Positions 27,168-36,116 of a DNA stretch of 64,000 nt are shown one piece after another; position 1 is the first letter of the stretch; each line of letters opens with the position of its first letter. Below the pieces are notes generated by a model. That model did no database searches. It had not been told where the DNA came from and saw nothing but the letters and a program-made list of their open reading frames with translations. The position numbers were made by a program, and so were the translations under genes. The DNA is from CAWGYQ01 sp963817395. Its GTDB lineage: Bacteria; Acidobacteriota; Vicinamibacteria; Vicinamibacterales; CAVPJW01. The stretch is taken from assembly GCA_963817395.1 (NCBI GenBank), contig CAWFOC010000003.1, positions 310,001 through 374,000 on the forward strand, written 5' to 3'.

Positions 27168-27527
27168 TCAGCTTGCCATTTTCAGCGACTTCGCGGCGAT
27201 GGACTTCTTTCCGTCCTGATCGCTGACGACCCCGGACAGCTCGACCGTGTGGCTCAGATGCGGCACGAGCTGCGCGTTGTTGTCCTTGGTCAGATCACCC
27301 GTGACGATGTAGAGGACGCCGTCCGACGTCACCAGTGCGACCGGTGTCCCCTTCTTGGCACAGGTCATCGCGCAGTCGCGATGGCCGGCTCCGGCGTTCT
27401 TCTTGTCCTTCATGAAACAATGGCTGTCGACGAGCTCGCCCTTGAGCACCGCATCCTGCGCGAGAACGGAAGGGGCCAGACCGGCCAGGAACACCGCCGA
27501 GACCACAACGGCAAGAAGCCTTCGCAT
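27168..27527 (-). CDS. Small exported Cys/His protein of unknown function
   Basis: 119 aa from ATG 27527, with AGAAGGAG correctly spaced. Signal peptide MRRLLAVVVSAVFLAGLAPSVLAQ. The mature part begins LKGELVDSHCFMKDKK and continues GHRDCAMTCAKKG: three cysteines and two histidines within about 30 residues, followed by a beta-rich stretch (PVALVTSDGVLYIVTGD, HTVELSGVVSDQDG). The cluster could bind a metal or form a disulfide; there is no CxxCH haem motif. I recognise similar secreted proteins in Acidobacteriota but no function. Last gene of the minus-strand group with RmuC, with its own terminator. Confidence 0.75.
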   Translation of the reverse strand: MRRLLAVVVSAVFLAGLAPSVLAQDAVLKGELVDSHCFMKDKKNAGAGHRDCAMTCAKKGTPVALVTSDGVLYIVTGDLTKDNNAQLVPHLSHTVELSGVVSDQDGKKSIAAKSLKMAS

Positions 27528-27558
27528 GAGAACTCCTTCTGAAATCACCGACATATTC

Positions 27559-28711
27559 TCACAAAAACCCAGGTCCGCGGCGAAGAGATTCCGGAGCCGG
27601 CTCCAGGTCGGCCCCGTCGGGAGCCGGTTCCGACGCCACGGCCGGATCGTCATCCAGCCGCCCGATCCTGAGTCCGTCGAGCGTGGACTGAAATCGCTCG
27701 GCGTGGCGTGACGCGGACGAAAACTGGGTCTGTGCACCATCGAGGTGCCGGCCGAGCTTGCCAAAATGGTCGCGGAAGCGTTCGAACCGGCTGCGAAGAT
27801 CTCCGAGCAGCTGCTCGACCCGCCGGGCCTCCTGCTGAATCTTGAGCCCGCGAAACCCGAGAGCCAGTGCCTGAAGATAGGCATACATCGAATTCGGCGA
27901 CACCGGAATGACTCGTCGGTCGCGGCAGTACCTCCATCAAGTCCGGCCGCGTCAGCAACTCGTAGTAGACGTTTTCTGCCGGCACGTACATCAGGGCCAT
28001 CTCGAGTGTCGCCGGAGGACGAACGTAACGCTCGGCGATTTCCGTCACACGCGCCTTGACGTCGGCGTAGAACGCCTTGAGCGCCAGATCCCGGTCCGCG
28101 CCGTCGGCGGCCAGCGCGCGCCTGAAGTTGTCGAGCGGAAACTTGCTGTCGATGCACAGCGCCCCGTGCGGAGTCCTCACCAGGGCATCCACCCGGCCGT
28201 CGCCGAGCGGCGCCTGCAGCTCGTACCCCTCGGAGGGAATCACTTCCGCGAGCATCTGCTCGAGCGCGAACTCCCCGAAGTCGCCACGCAGCTTGGGCGA
28301 CTGCAGCATGCGCTGGAACTCGTCGAGGCTGCGGCTGAACTCCACGATGCGATCGTTGGTCGCCTTGAGATCGCCCAGCCGATCGCTGACCGCCAGAAAC
28401 TTCTCGTCGATGGTCGCTCGGGTATCTTCCCGCGCCCTGCCGATGCTGGTCGACAGCGCCTGCGTCGCCTGTTGCAGACCCAGCGCAAGGGTGCGATTCA
28501 CTTCGCCCGATGCGCCTTCGATGCGCGTGTGAAGCGTCCGGTTTGTCCGATCGAGCTCGGTTGCCAGGGTTTCGAGCGCTCCGGCAACCCGACTGGTTTC
28601 CCGGGCGGCGCGCACCGCCACGAACACCGCCACGACACTTCCCACCACGATGAGAGTGCCGGCGACGCCGAGCAGGACGAGAACGGGCGCCGAGAGCATG
28701 TCCAGCGACAT
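27559..28711 (-). CDS. rmuC: RmuC-family DNA recombination protein (frameshift near 27920)
   Basis: N-terminal membrane anchor (VLVLLGVAGTLIVVGSVVAVFVAV), a coiled coil (about residues 35-130), then the RmuC nuclease-like domain: KLRGDFGEFALEQMLAEV, the PD-(D/E)xK-like core VDALVRTPHGALCIDSKFPL, and MYVPAENVYYELL. The frame shifts between about 27913 and 27925, where one extra base separates DLMEVLPR from RVIPVSPNSMYAYLQALALGFRG, the conserved RmuC C-terminal block. Corrected length about 383 aa. RmuC limits recombination-generated inversions; exact activity is unsettled. It starts one base after the stop of the upstream quinone oxidoreductase gene, so the two are co-transcribed. Confidence 0.87.
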
Positions 28712-28712
28712 C

Positions 28713-29691
28713 CTAGATCACCAACACCAGCTTCCCGTAGGCACCGCGCCCTTGCATGACGATCTCGTGCGCCTGTGCAGCCTCGCCGAGCGGCATATCA
28801 CGGCCGACAACGGGCTCGAGGGTTCCGTTCGAGAGACCCGCCACCAGCGCCGCGTGAATCTTCGCACGTTCTCGCTCGGGGATGCCCGTATACAGCATGC
28901 CCAGAATGGCTCCGTCCCGTCCCATGAGCTGACGCGCATTGATTTCGATTGGACCCCGATTGCCAATCACGACGATTCGGCCGTCGCGTGCGAGCACGCC
29001 AAGGTCCCTGGCCAGATTGAGGTGTGCGGCCATCTCGAGAATCACGTCGGCGCCATGCCCGTCGGTCAGCGCCATGAGATCGCTCAGATAGTCGGGCGCT
29101 GTATGGTCGAGGTACGTCTCGAACACCCTGCTCACGCAGCAGTTGACGGCCCCGTTCGGTGCCGCCCGTGGCGATCACGCGCATGCCGTACGCGCGCGCG
29201 GTCTGCACCGACGCGATGCCGACGCCGCCGGTGCCGCCGTGCACGAAAACGGTTTCGCCGGGTTGAGCAGCTGCGCGTTGCAGCAAGGCTCGGTGAGCCG
29301 TGCCGTAGGGAACATTGACGGCCGCGCCTTGCTCGAACGACAGGGCGTCTGGCAAGGGATGCACATCGGCCAGGGTGCAGACGGCCATTTCCGCGTACGC
29401 GCCGCGCCCCAGACCGCCCGCCGTCCCCGCCACATACACGCGATCGCCCACGGACCAGTTCGTCACGCCCGGACCCAGCCGCTCGATCGTGCCCGCCGCG
29501 TCGCTGCCCGGAATGTACGGCAGAGGCGGCTTGATGGTGTGCGCACCGGATCGAATGTAGGCATCGACCGGATTGACGCCGACGGCACGGATTCGCACGA
29601 GCAGCTGGCCGGCTTCAGGCACCGGCGCAGGGACCTCTTCGAGATGCATCACTTCGGGTCCGCCGTACTGCCGCACAAGAATTGCCTTCAT
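28713..29691 (-). CDS. Quinone oxidoreductase/zinc-free MDR alcohol dehydrogenase (frameshift near 29127)
   Basis: About 325 aa after correction, from ATG 29691 (MKAILVRQYGGPEVMHLEEVP), the usual N-terminus of NADPH:quinone reductase (QOR) members of the MDR family. GSDAAGTIERLG and the nucleotide-binding loop VHGGTGGVGIASVQTARAYG are visible; the structural zinc Cys set is absent. The frame changes close to the GGG at 29126-29128 (minus strand): QLLREQGV then continues in another frame as VFETYLDHTAPDYLSDLMALT. One extra base explains it. Predicted one-electron reduction of quinones or reduction of enals with NADPH, cytosolic. Confidence 0.86.
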
Positions 29692-29786
29692 GCGCAAAGT
29701 ATACTCAGCTCTTTCTGTGCAGCTGGGGGCGCCTGCGGCTCGGTACGCGACGAACCCCGCCAGCGTGCTCATCGAAAGGATGCGCT

Positions 29787-30200
29787 GTGGAGCGTCAGAA
29801 CATTTCGTCGAACACCCCGTGGGAGCCGCGCGTCGGTTACTCGCGGGCGGTGCGCGTCGGCCCGTGGATCTCGGTGTCGGGCACTACTGCCACCGACGAA
29901 CACGGACGCATCGTGGGCCTGGGAGACGCCTACGCGCAGGCCGTGCAGGCGCTCAAGAACATTCAGGCCGCGCTCGCTCGCGCAGGAGCGCGTCTCGACG
30001 ACGTCGTGCGCACCCGGATGTATGTGACCAACATCGCCGAGTGGGAATCGGTGGGCCGTGCCCACGGGGAGTTCTTCTCGGCGATCAGGCCGGCCGCTAC
30101 GCTCGTCGAGGTCAGCCGGCTCGTGGCGCCAGAAATGCTGGTCGAGATCGAGGCAGACGCGGTCGTACGGTCGGCTGACGATGGAGGGGCGGCAGCGTGA
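29787..30200 (+). CDS. RidA/YjgF-family protein
   Basis: 137 aa from GTG 29787, chosen because AAAGGA lies eight bases upstream and the start gives a normal RidA length. Family motifs: YSRAVRVGPWISVSGTT, VQALKNIQAALARAGARLDDVVRTRMYVTNI and PAATLVEVSRLV, which places the Arg expected to bind the substrate carboxylate in VVRTRMYV. RidA enzymes hydrolyse reactive imine/enamine intermediates formed by PLP enzymes. Its stop overlaps the GTG of a PLP aminotransferase gene (GTGA), which fits a protective role for that enzyme. Confidence 0.9.
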   Translation: MERQNISSNTPWEPRVGYSRAVRVGPWISVSGTTATDEHGRIVGLGDAYAQAVQALKNIQAALARAGARLDDVVRTRMYVTNIAEWESVGRAHGEFFSAIRPAATLVEVSRLVAPEMLVEIEADAVVRSADDGGAAA

Positions 30201-31252
30201 GCGAGGACAATCCAGGGCCTCTTCAGGCTCGCCGGAACCACGTGCGTCTCCACATGAACGAGAACACCGCCGGATGTTCACCCGCGGTTCTCGAAGCGAT
30301 CAGACGGGTCGAACGGACCGACGTGGGGTTCTACCCCGCCTATGCATCGGCGGTCTGCGCGGCGGCCCGCTACATCGGCGTCGATCCCGCGTGGGTGCTG
30401 CTCACCAACGGTCTCGACGAAGGAATCCTCTGCGCCATGCTCACGGCCTTCCGGGCAGGTGGACGCGCGCTCGGCGATTCCTCGACGCTGGTGGTCGACC
30501 CGAGCTTCGAGATGTACTCGATCTTCACGACGGCCCTGGGAGCCAGGCTCGTTCGGGTGCCTCCGGCACCCGACTTCAGTTTTCCTCTCGAAGGCGTTCG
30601 TGCGGCGCTCGACGTGAATTTTGTGTGCCTGACGAGTCCCAACAACCCAACCGGGCAGCTCGTTCCCATCGATGCCATCGCCGGTGTGGCGCGTGCTTTG
30701 CCGCCCTCCGCGCTGCTGCTGCTGGACGAGGCCTACCACGAGTTCGGCGGAGAGAGCTTCGTGCCTCGGCTGGCCGATCACGCCAACGTCGTCGTCGGGC
30801 GCACGTTCGCGAAAGCATTCGGGCTGGCTGGCATACGTGCCGGCTGCCTGGTGGGACCACCGGAAACGCTCGAACCGATCCGCGCGGTGCTGCCACCTTA
30901 CAGCGTCAACGCTCTGGCGGTGACGGCGCTCGAAGCCGCGCTCGCCGATCGCGCCTACCTCGACTGGTATCGCGGGCAGGTCGAGCAATCCCGGGATCTC
31001 GTCTACCAGGCCTGCGAACGTCTCGGTCTGACGTTCTGGCCAAGTGCTGCGAACTTCGTGCTCATTCGAATCGGCCGCGACGTCAAGCGGCTCATCGAGT
31101 ATCTCGGCGCCCGCGGGTTCCTCGTCCGCGATCGATCGTCGGAGCCGGGATGCGAAGGCTGTCTACGCCTCACGGCCGGCGTGGTCGATGATACTCGTCG
31201 CTGTCTCGCCGAGGTCGAAGCGTTTTTTCGACCACATGTCGACGATCCATGA
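30197..31252 (+). CDS. HisC-like PLP aminotransferase
   Basis: 351 aa fold-type I aminotransferase close to histidinol-phosphate aminotransferase: HMNENTAG near the N-terminus, TSPNNPTGQLVP, LLLDEAYHEFGG and the PLP lysine in GRTFAKAFGLAGIRAG (about residue 203). Because no other his gene is present, the substrate may be an aromatic or other amino acid rather than histidinol phosphate. GTG start overlapping the RidA stop, and its own stop overlaps the ATG of the M28 peptidase gene (ATGA), so ridA, this gene and the peptidase form one tightly coupled unit. Confidence 0.85.
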   Translation: MSEDNPGPLQARRNHVRLHMNENTAGCSPAVLEAIRRVERTDVGFYPAYASAVCAAARYIGVDPAWVLLTNGLDEGILCAMLTAFRAGGRALGDSSTLVVDPSFEMYSIFTTALGARLVRVPPAPDFSFPLEGVRAALDVNFVCLTSPNNPTGQLVPIDAIAGVARALPPSALLLLDEAYHEFGGESFVPRLADHANVVVGRTFAKAFGLAGIRAGCLVGPPETLEPIRAVLPPYSVNALAVTALEAALADRAYLDWYRGQVEQSRDLVYQACERLGLTFWPSAANFVLIRIGRDVKRLIEYLGARGFLVRDRSSEPGCEGCLRLTAGVVDDTRRCLAEVEAFFRPHVDDP

Positions 31253-33579
31253 GTCGCGGGATCGCGCGGCTGATGTGTCTGCTCTTCTGCCTGGCAATCC
31301 TTTCGAGCGCGTGCGGTGCAGAAACGCCGTCCCCCAGCGATGAGGCCCGCGCTGACCTCGAGATGCTCGCCGGAACCATCGGCGCCCGTCCAGTAGGCAC
31401 GAGCAGAAATCGTCGTGCCCTGGAGCATGTGAGCACCAGGCTCCACCAAGACGGCTTCCACGTACAGATCCAGGAGGCCGAGGCCGTCAGTCCCCAGCGC
31501 GGACTGACCACGCGCGTTCGGAACATCATCGCCACACGCGCGGGCAGCCTGCCGGACGCCATCGGCCTCCTTTCTCATTACGACTCATCACCCTTCGCGC
31601 CTGGCGCGGCCGACGATGCCCTCGGCGTGGCGGTGAGCCTCGAGGCGGCCCGCCAGCTGGCGAAGGGCGCGGGCATGCGCCACACGCTGATGGTGCTCGT
31701 GACCGATGGCGAGGAGGCGGGACTCATGGGTGCCGTCGCGCTCGTCGGTGATCGCGAGGTTTCGGAGCGACTCCGAGCGTACGTGAATCTCGAGGCTCTC
31801 GGACCTTCAGGTCTGCCGGTACTCTTCGAATCCAGTGATGGTCTTCTCGTGGACGGCTGGCGTCGCGCGGCGCCGTGGCCGCGCGGGACGTCATACGCCA
31901 CGGAGATCTACAAGCGCCTTCCGAACGACACCGACTTCACCATCCTGAACGCCCGGGGCTTCAGAGGTCTCAACTTCGCAACCATCGGGTCGAGTGCCGT
32001 GTATCACACGGCCCGAGATACGCCAGACCGTGTGCCGCGACGAACGCTTCGCCGGTCAATCGAGAACGCCGTCGCGATCGTGCGAGAGCTCGATCGCGGA
32101 AACCTGGAGACCGGCACGTCTGGCGATCGTGTCTTTTTCGATGTCCTGAATCTCGTAGCTCTTGCGTATTCCATGAGCGCCGCTCGGCTTGTGGCCCTCG
32201 CAGCGCTGCTCCTCGCGCTCGGCGCGTGGATCAAGCTGATCGTCGATGCCCGAAGGCGCGGGCAGGTCGCGAAAGTGGCAATGACGGCCGTCTGGAGCCT
32301 GGTCAGCGGGGTCCTGATTGTCAGCCTCATGCTTGGCCTGACATCGACTCTCAGGGTAGTCAGCGGAACCCTCCATCCCTGGTACGCGCATCCGGATCGA
32401 TTTCTGGTGCTCCTGGCATTTACGGTTCTAGGAGGCGTCTCGCTGCTGTTGCGCGCGGGCTCGCGGCTGCCGCAATGGCTCCAAGGCTCGGCCGATCCGC
32501 GAAGCGTCTGGAGCATCGCGCTGCCGGTGTGGGCTTTCCTGGCGGCAGGACTGGAAGTCGTGGCTCCCGCGGCGTCCTACCTGTGGGTCATTCCGCTGCT
32601 GGCCGCTGGCATCTCTCTGCTGCTGACGCCTGCCGGTTCGCCAGCGCTGCTGCGATTCGGTTCGCTGGTCGTTCTCGTCGTCGCTGGCGCGCTCTGGATT
32701 CGGGACGTGCATGTCCTTCACGGATTCGTCGTCGAGCAGATGGCACGCCTGCCGCTTGTGGCGCCCGCCTTCATCTACGTGGTGCTGCCGGCTGCCGCCG
32801 CTGTGATGCTCGTGCCACCTGGTTTGGCTGCGTTCCATTCCGAGACGACGGCGGTGAGGGCGTGGATGCACCGCGCGACGCTCGTCGCGGCCAGTCTCTG
32901 TGCGGTCGCCACCTTCATCGCACCCGCCTATAGCTTCGACCGACCTCTCCGGCGCTTCGTTCGCTACGTACACGACGAGGCTGCGGGCGGCGCAACGTGG
33001 GAAGTCGGCAGCCTCGAATCCGACCTCGGTCTCGAAGCAACGGACCAGACTCCCCACGGCTGGGAGTCCGTCGACGCCTCGTCTGCTGCGAACGGCCGTT
33101 GGCGCGGCCTGCGAATGCCATTCGAGTACCGCGCGCCAGCCGAACCGACGCCGTTTCCTGGTTCCATCGACGTTCAAGCCGCCGCAGGCGAAGAGATTGT
33201 CGACGTTCACATTTCTGTGCAGGCGCCGGAGGGCAGCAAGGTCTTTTTTGCACTGCCCTCGGCAGTGCCGCTCCAGCATCCGACGCTGCCGGGCCGGATC
33301 ATGCGCGGGCGTTGGGTCGCTGCCTACGAGGCGCCGCCGGCAACGGGCGTCATGCTGGGGTTTGGCCTGCGGGCTCCAGACCTGGATCGTCTCGAGGACG
33401 CGTCGGTGATTATCTACGTCCCCTGGCTGACCGGGTCTGGCTGGCAGGGTCTGCCCTCGTGGGTCCCGAGCGAGCGCGCCGTGTGGGCGATAGAGGCCGT
33501 TCACGCCCGGCCGGTGGCTGGACTGATCCGAAGGGCCGCCGGGGTCGAAGCTGCGCCGGATCGGTCGCGGTTACGCTAG
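31249..33579 (+). CDS. Membrane-bound M28 peptidase, ERMP1/Fxna-like architecture
   Basis: 776 aa. Signal or lipoprotein-type N-terminus (LMCLLFCLAILSSACG). The M28 domain spans about residues 30-290 with zinc ligands His110 and Asp in SHYDSSPF, Asp in GAADDALG, Glu155-Glu156 in DGEEAG and the final His in YHTARDTPD. From about residue 300 there are roughly eight to nine transmembrane helices, then a soluble domain of about 200 residues. This order of M28 plus multi-span membrane region resembles eukaryotic ER metallopeptidase 1 and its bacterial relatives. It is predicted to work at the cytoplasmic membrane on periplasmic peptides. Its TAG stop is also the start of a TAGAAT promoter box for the next gene. 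Confidence 0.86.
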   Translation: MSRGIARLMCLLFCLAILSSACGAETPSPSDEARADLEMLAGTIGARPVGTSRNRRALEHVSTRLHQDGFHVQIQEAEAVSPQRGLTTRVRNIIATRAGSLPDAIGLLSHYDSSPFAPGAADDALGVAVSLEAARQLAKGAGMRHTLMVLVTDGEEAGLMGAVALVGDREVSERLRAYVNLEALGPSGLPVLFESSDGLLVDGWRRAAPWPRGTSYATEIYKRLPNDTDFTILNARGFRGLNFATIGSSAVYHTARDTPDRVPRRTLRRSIENAVAIVRELDRGNLETGTSGDRVFFDVLNLVALAYSMSAARLVALAALLLALGAWIKLIVDARRRGQVAKVAMTAVWSLVSGVLIVSLMLGLTSTLRVVSGTLHPWYAHPDRFLVLLAFTVLGGVSLLLRAGSRLPQWLQGSADPRSVWSIALPVWAFLAAGLEVVAPAASYLWVIPLLAAGISLLLTPAGSPALLRFGSLVVLVVAGALWIRDVHVLHGFVVEQMARLPLVAPAFIYVVLPAAAAVMLVPPGLAAFHSETTAVRAWMHRATLVAASLCAVATFIAPAYSFDRPLRRFVRYVHDEAAGGATWEVGSLESDLGLEATDQTPHGWESVDASSAANGRWRGLRMPFEYRAPAEPTPFPGSIDVQAAAGEEIVDVHISVQAPEGSKVFFALPSAVPLQHPTLPGRIMRGRWVAAYEAPPATGVMLGFGLRAPDLDRLEDASVIIYVPWLTGSGWQGLPSWVPSERAVWAIEAVHARPVAGLIRRAAGVEAAPDRSRLR

Positions 33580-33596
33580 AATACGTAACGGTTACG
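33569..33596 (+). promoter_or_regulatory. Promoter with three GGTTACG-type half-sites
   Basis: GGTTACG at 33569-33575, a TAGAAT -10 box at 33577-33582, then the palindrome CGTAAC-G-GTTACG at 33584-33596. The predicted transcription start (about 33589) lies inside the palindrome, so a bound protein would block initiation. The binding protein is not identifiable. Confidence 0.5.
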
Positions 33597-33635
33597 TTGA
33601 TTGACGTAGTGAACGGCTGAGCCGGACAGGACCCT

Positions 33636-34784
33636 GTGAAGGGCAACCCTTTCGTCTACGGTGAAATGGTCCCGCCCTCCTCGTTCGTCGATCGCGAGGA
33701 CGAGCTCGACCGTCTCGTGCGCGATCTCGGAGACGCTCAAAAGGTCTTTCTGATATCGCCACGCCGCTACGGCAAGTCGTCGCTCATCCGCCAGGCTGTC
33801 CGCAGGCTCGCCCGAAAGGGCGCCCTCACCATCGAAATGACGGTCAGCAGCTACAGCTCGTATCTGGCGTTTCTCGAGGGCTACACGCGCGCCGTGCTCT
33901 CGGCCGAAACAGGCTGGGATCGCGCCGTGCGATGGCTCAAGGACGCCGTGTCGTCGGCGCGGCCCGAGGTGCGGCCGGACGTCGATGCGTCCGGCACACC
34001 GGGGATGACCGTCGCCTTCCCTGCCGTCCGTACCAGTCGCGAGATCTCGCGGCTCGCCACCGACGTCTTTGCGCTGCCGGGTCGGCTGAGCGAAGAGAGG
34101 CGCCGGCTGGTCATTGTGGCGCTCGACGAGTTCCAGGCAATCGGCTCGTTCGACGGCGGCACAGTGGAGCACGCGCTTCGCGCGGCCGTGCAGCAGCAGC
34201 GCCGTGCGGGTTATGTGTTCGCCGGATCCGAGCCCAGCCTGATGGAGCGGATGCTCGGCCCGCGCCGGCCGTTCTACAAGGCCGGGCCGGTGATGCGCCT
34301 GGCGAAGATCCCTCCGGACGTGTTCGCCGACTTCATCGAACTGCGTCTGAGCCAGACAGGCTTTCGCCCCGAGCCAGGCATCGGCCAGGCGATCGTGGAG
34401 CTGGCTGGCAACCTGCCCTACGACGTGCAGCGCCTCGCGCACGAGACCTGGGATGACGTGCGCGCGACGCGCGGCCGACGGGTCACCCTCGACGATCTCC
34501 ACCGCGTGCTCCGTCGTCTGCTCTCCGAACAGCATGTGCTCTTCGAGACCATCTGGCAGCGGCTGACGCTGGCGCAACGCGCGGTATTGCGCACGGTCGT
34601 CGTTGAAGACGGACGCGAGATGCTGTCCGAGAACGTCCGGCACCGTCATCGCCTCGGCGGAGCCTCGACGGTACAGGCCGCTTTGACAGCCCTGGTTCGC
34701 GAGGATCTCGTCATGCGGGAAGGCAACCGCTATGCGGTCGTCGATTCGCTCCTGCGTGAATGGATCGCGCGACGAACGTTCTGA
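33636..34784 (+). CDS. STAND/archaeal-type AAA ATPase
   Basis: 382 aa, GTG start. N-terminal signature NPFVYGEMVPPSSFVDREDEL, then the Walker A loop SPRRYGKSSL (about residues 41-50), Walker B in LVIVALDEFQAIG (about 160-172) and a sensor-type region VFAGSEPSLMERML. The C-terminal 90 residues look like a winged helix (LTLAQRAVLRTVVVEDG...LVREDLVMREGNRYAVVDSLLREWI). This matches the Arch_ATPase (PF01637) group of STAND proteins, which act as regulated switches in signalling, transcription or defence; the partner is unknown. Frame intact. The upstream palindromic promoter suggests its own regulation, apart from the peptidase gene ahead of it. Confidence 0.82.
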   Translation: MKGNPFVYGEMVPPSSFVDREDELDRLVRDLGDAQKVFLISPRRYGKSSLIRQAVRRLARKGALTIEMTVSSYSSYLAFLEGYTRAVLSAETGWDRAVRWLKDAVSSARPEVRPDVDASGTPGMTVAFPAVRTSREISRLATDVFALPGRLSEERRRLVIVALDEFQAIGSFDGGTVEHALRAAVQQQRRAGYVFAGSEPSLMERMLGPRRPFYKAGPVMRLAKIPPDVFADFIELRLSQTGFRPEPGIGQAIVELAGNLPYDVQRLAHETWDDVRATRGRRVTLDDLHRVLRRLLSEQHVLFETIWQRLTLAQRAVLRTVVVEDGREMLSENVRHRHRLGGASTVQAALTALVREDLVMREGNRYAVVDSLLREWIARRTF

Positions 34785-34790
34785 GTTCTC

Positions 34791-36116
34791 GTGCCTCGCC
34801 CGTCCCTGCCGGAACGTCTTGGTCTCAGTCGCCCTGAGCTCAGGGCCTGGGCGTTCTACGACTGGGCGAACTCGGCATTCTTCACCACGGTCGTCACCGC
34901 AATCTTTCCCGATTTCTTCGCGTCGGTGGCCTCCGCCGGCGTCCCGGCCGCGCTCTCCACCACCAGATTCGCCACGGCGACGACGATTGCCGTGGCCATC
35001 GTCGCCGTGCTCGCGCCCGCGCTGGGCGTGCTGGCCGACCGCGCCGGACTCAAGAAGTCGCTGCTGGCAGCCTTCGCCGGGTTGGGGATTGGAGCGACCC
35101 TGGCCATGCTGTTCATCCGCGAAGGCCAATGGTTCTTTGCGGCGGCGGTGTTCATAGTCGCCAATGTCGGTATGAACGGCAGCCTCGTGTTCTACGACGC
35201 GCTGCTCCCGCACATTGCCAGGCCGCACGAGCTGGATCGGGTCTCGTCTGCCGGGTTCGCGTTGGGCTACCTGGGTGGAGGGTTGCTGCTCGCGCTGAAC
35301 CTTGCGTGGATCCTCATGCCGCAGGCTTTTGGCATTCCCGATACGCTCAGCGCGGTTCGTCTGTCGTTCCTGAGCGTTGCGATCTGGTGGGCGGCCTTCT
35401 CGATTCCCTTGTTGCGAGTGGTCCCGGAGCCACCTGCGTCGGACCGCCGGCCTGGCGAATCGGTCGCGCGGCAGATTATCCGGGCGTTTGGTGCACTCCG
35501 CGGCGCGCTCAGCGAACTTCGGCGCTACCCCGACGCGTTCTTGCTGCTCGTCGCCTTCCTGCTGTACAACGACGGCATCCAGACGATCATCCGCATGGCG
35601 TCGATCTACGGCGCAGAGATCGGCATCGATCGGAACGACCGCATCATGGCTTTCGTCCTCGTGCAATTCCTGGGAGTGCCATTCGCGTTCCTCTTCGGAC
35701 AGCTGGCGGAGCGGCTCGGCGCACGACCCTCACTGTTCGTTGCGCTGGGCGTCTATACGCTCATCGCGGGCATCGGATATCTGATGTCCACGGCCAGCCA
35801 GTTCTTTCTGCTCGCCGGATTGGTGGCCACGGTGCAGGGCGGCAGCCAGGCTCTCAGCCGCTCGCTGTTCGCCTCGATGATTCCGCGCGCCAGGTCATCT
35901 GAATTCTTTGGCTTTTTTTCGGTCTTCGAGAAGATGGCCGGGGTGCTCGGACCGGCACTTTTCGCCATCACGGTGGCGCTGACGGGCTCGAGCCGGGGCG
36001 CCGTGCTCGCCGTGGTGGCCTTCTTCGTGGCCGGCGCCGCAGTTCTGGCCAGGGTGAACGTGGCGGAGGGCCAGGCCCTGGCCGCCCGCGTGAACGCTCG
36101 AGGTGATCGCGCGTGA
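34791..36116 (+). CDS. UMF1-type MFS transporter
   Basis: 441 aa, GTG start six bases after the ATPase gene. The N-terminus RAWAFYDWANSAFFTTVVTAIFP is the hallmark of the UMF1/Atg22-like MFS family. About twelve transmembrane helices follow, with LGYLGGGLLLALNLAW and AISRS-like QALSRSLFASMIP blocks typical of the group. In yeast the relative exports amino acids from the vacuole; the bacterial substrates are mostly unknown. Its stop overlaps the GTG of the phosphodiesterase gene (GTGA). Confidence 0.85.
   Translation: MPRPSLPERLGLSRPELRAWAFYDWANSAFFTTVVTAIFPDFFASVASAGVPAALSTTRFATATTIAVAIVAVLAPALGVLADRAGLKKSLLAAFAGLGIGATLAMLFIREGQWFFAAAVFIVANVGMNGSLVFYDALLPHIARPHELDRVSSAGFALGYLGGGLLLALNLAWILMPQAFGIPDTLSAVRLSFLSVAIWWAAFSIPLLRVVPEPPASDRRPGESVARQIIRAFGALRGALSELRRYPDAFLLLVAFLLYNDGIQTIIRMASIYGAEIGIDRNDRIMAFVLVQFLGVPFAFLFGQLAERLGARPSLFVALGVYTLIAGIGYLMSTASQFFLLAGLVATVQGGSQALSRSLFASMIPRARSSEFFGFFSVFEKMAGVLGPALFAITVALTGSSRGAVLAVVAFFVAGAAVLARVNVAEGQALAARVNARGDRA

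Noticed and set aside
33576..35666. A 696-codon open frame on the minus strand opposite the ATPase and MFS genes
   Set aside because: Low-complexity Arg/Glu/His-rich translation with no domain; it mirrors codon bias of the two clear plus-strand genes.
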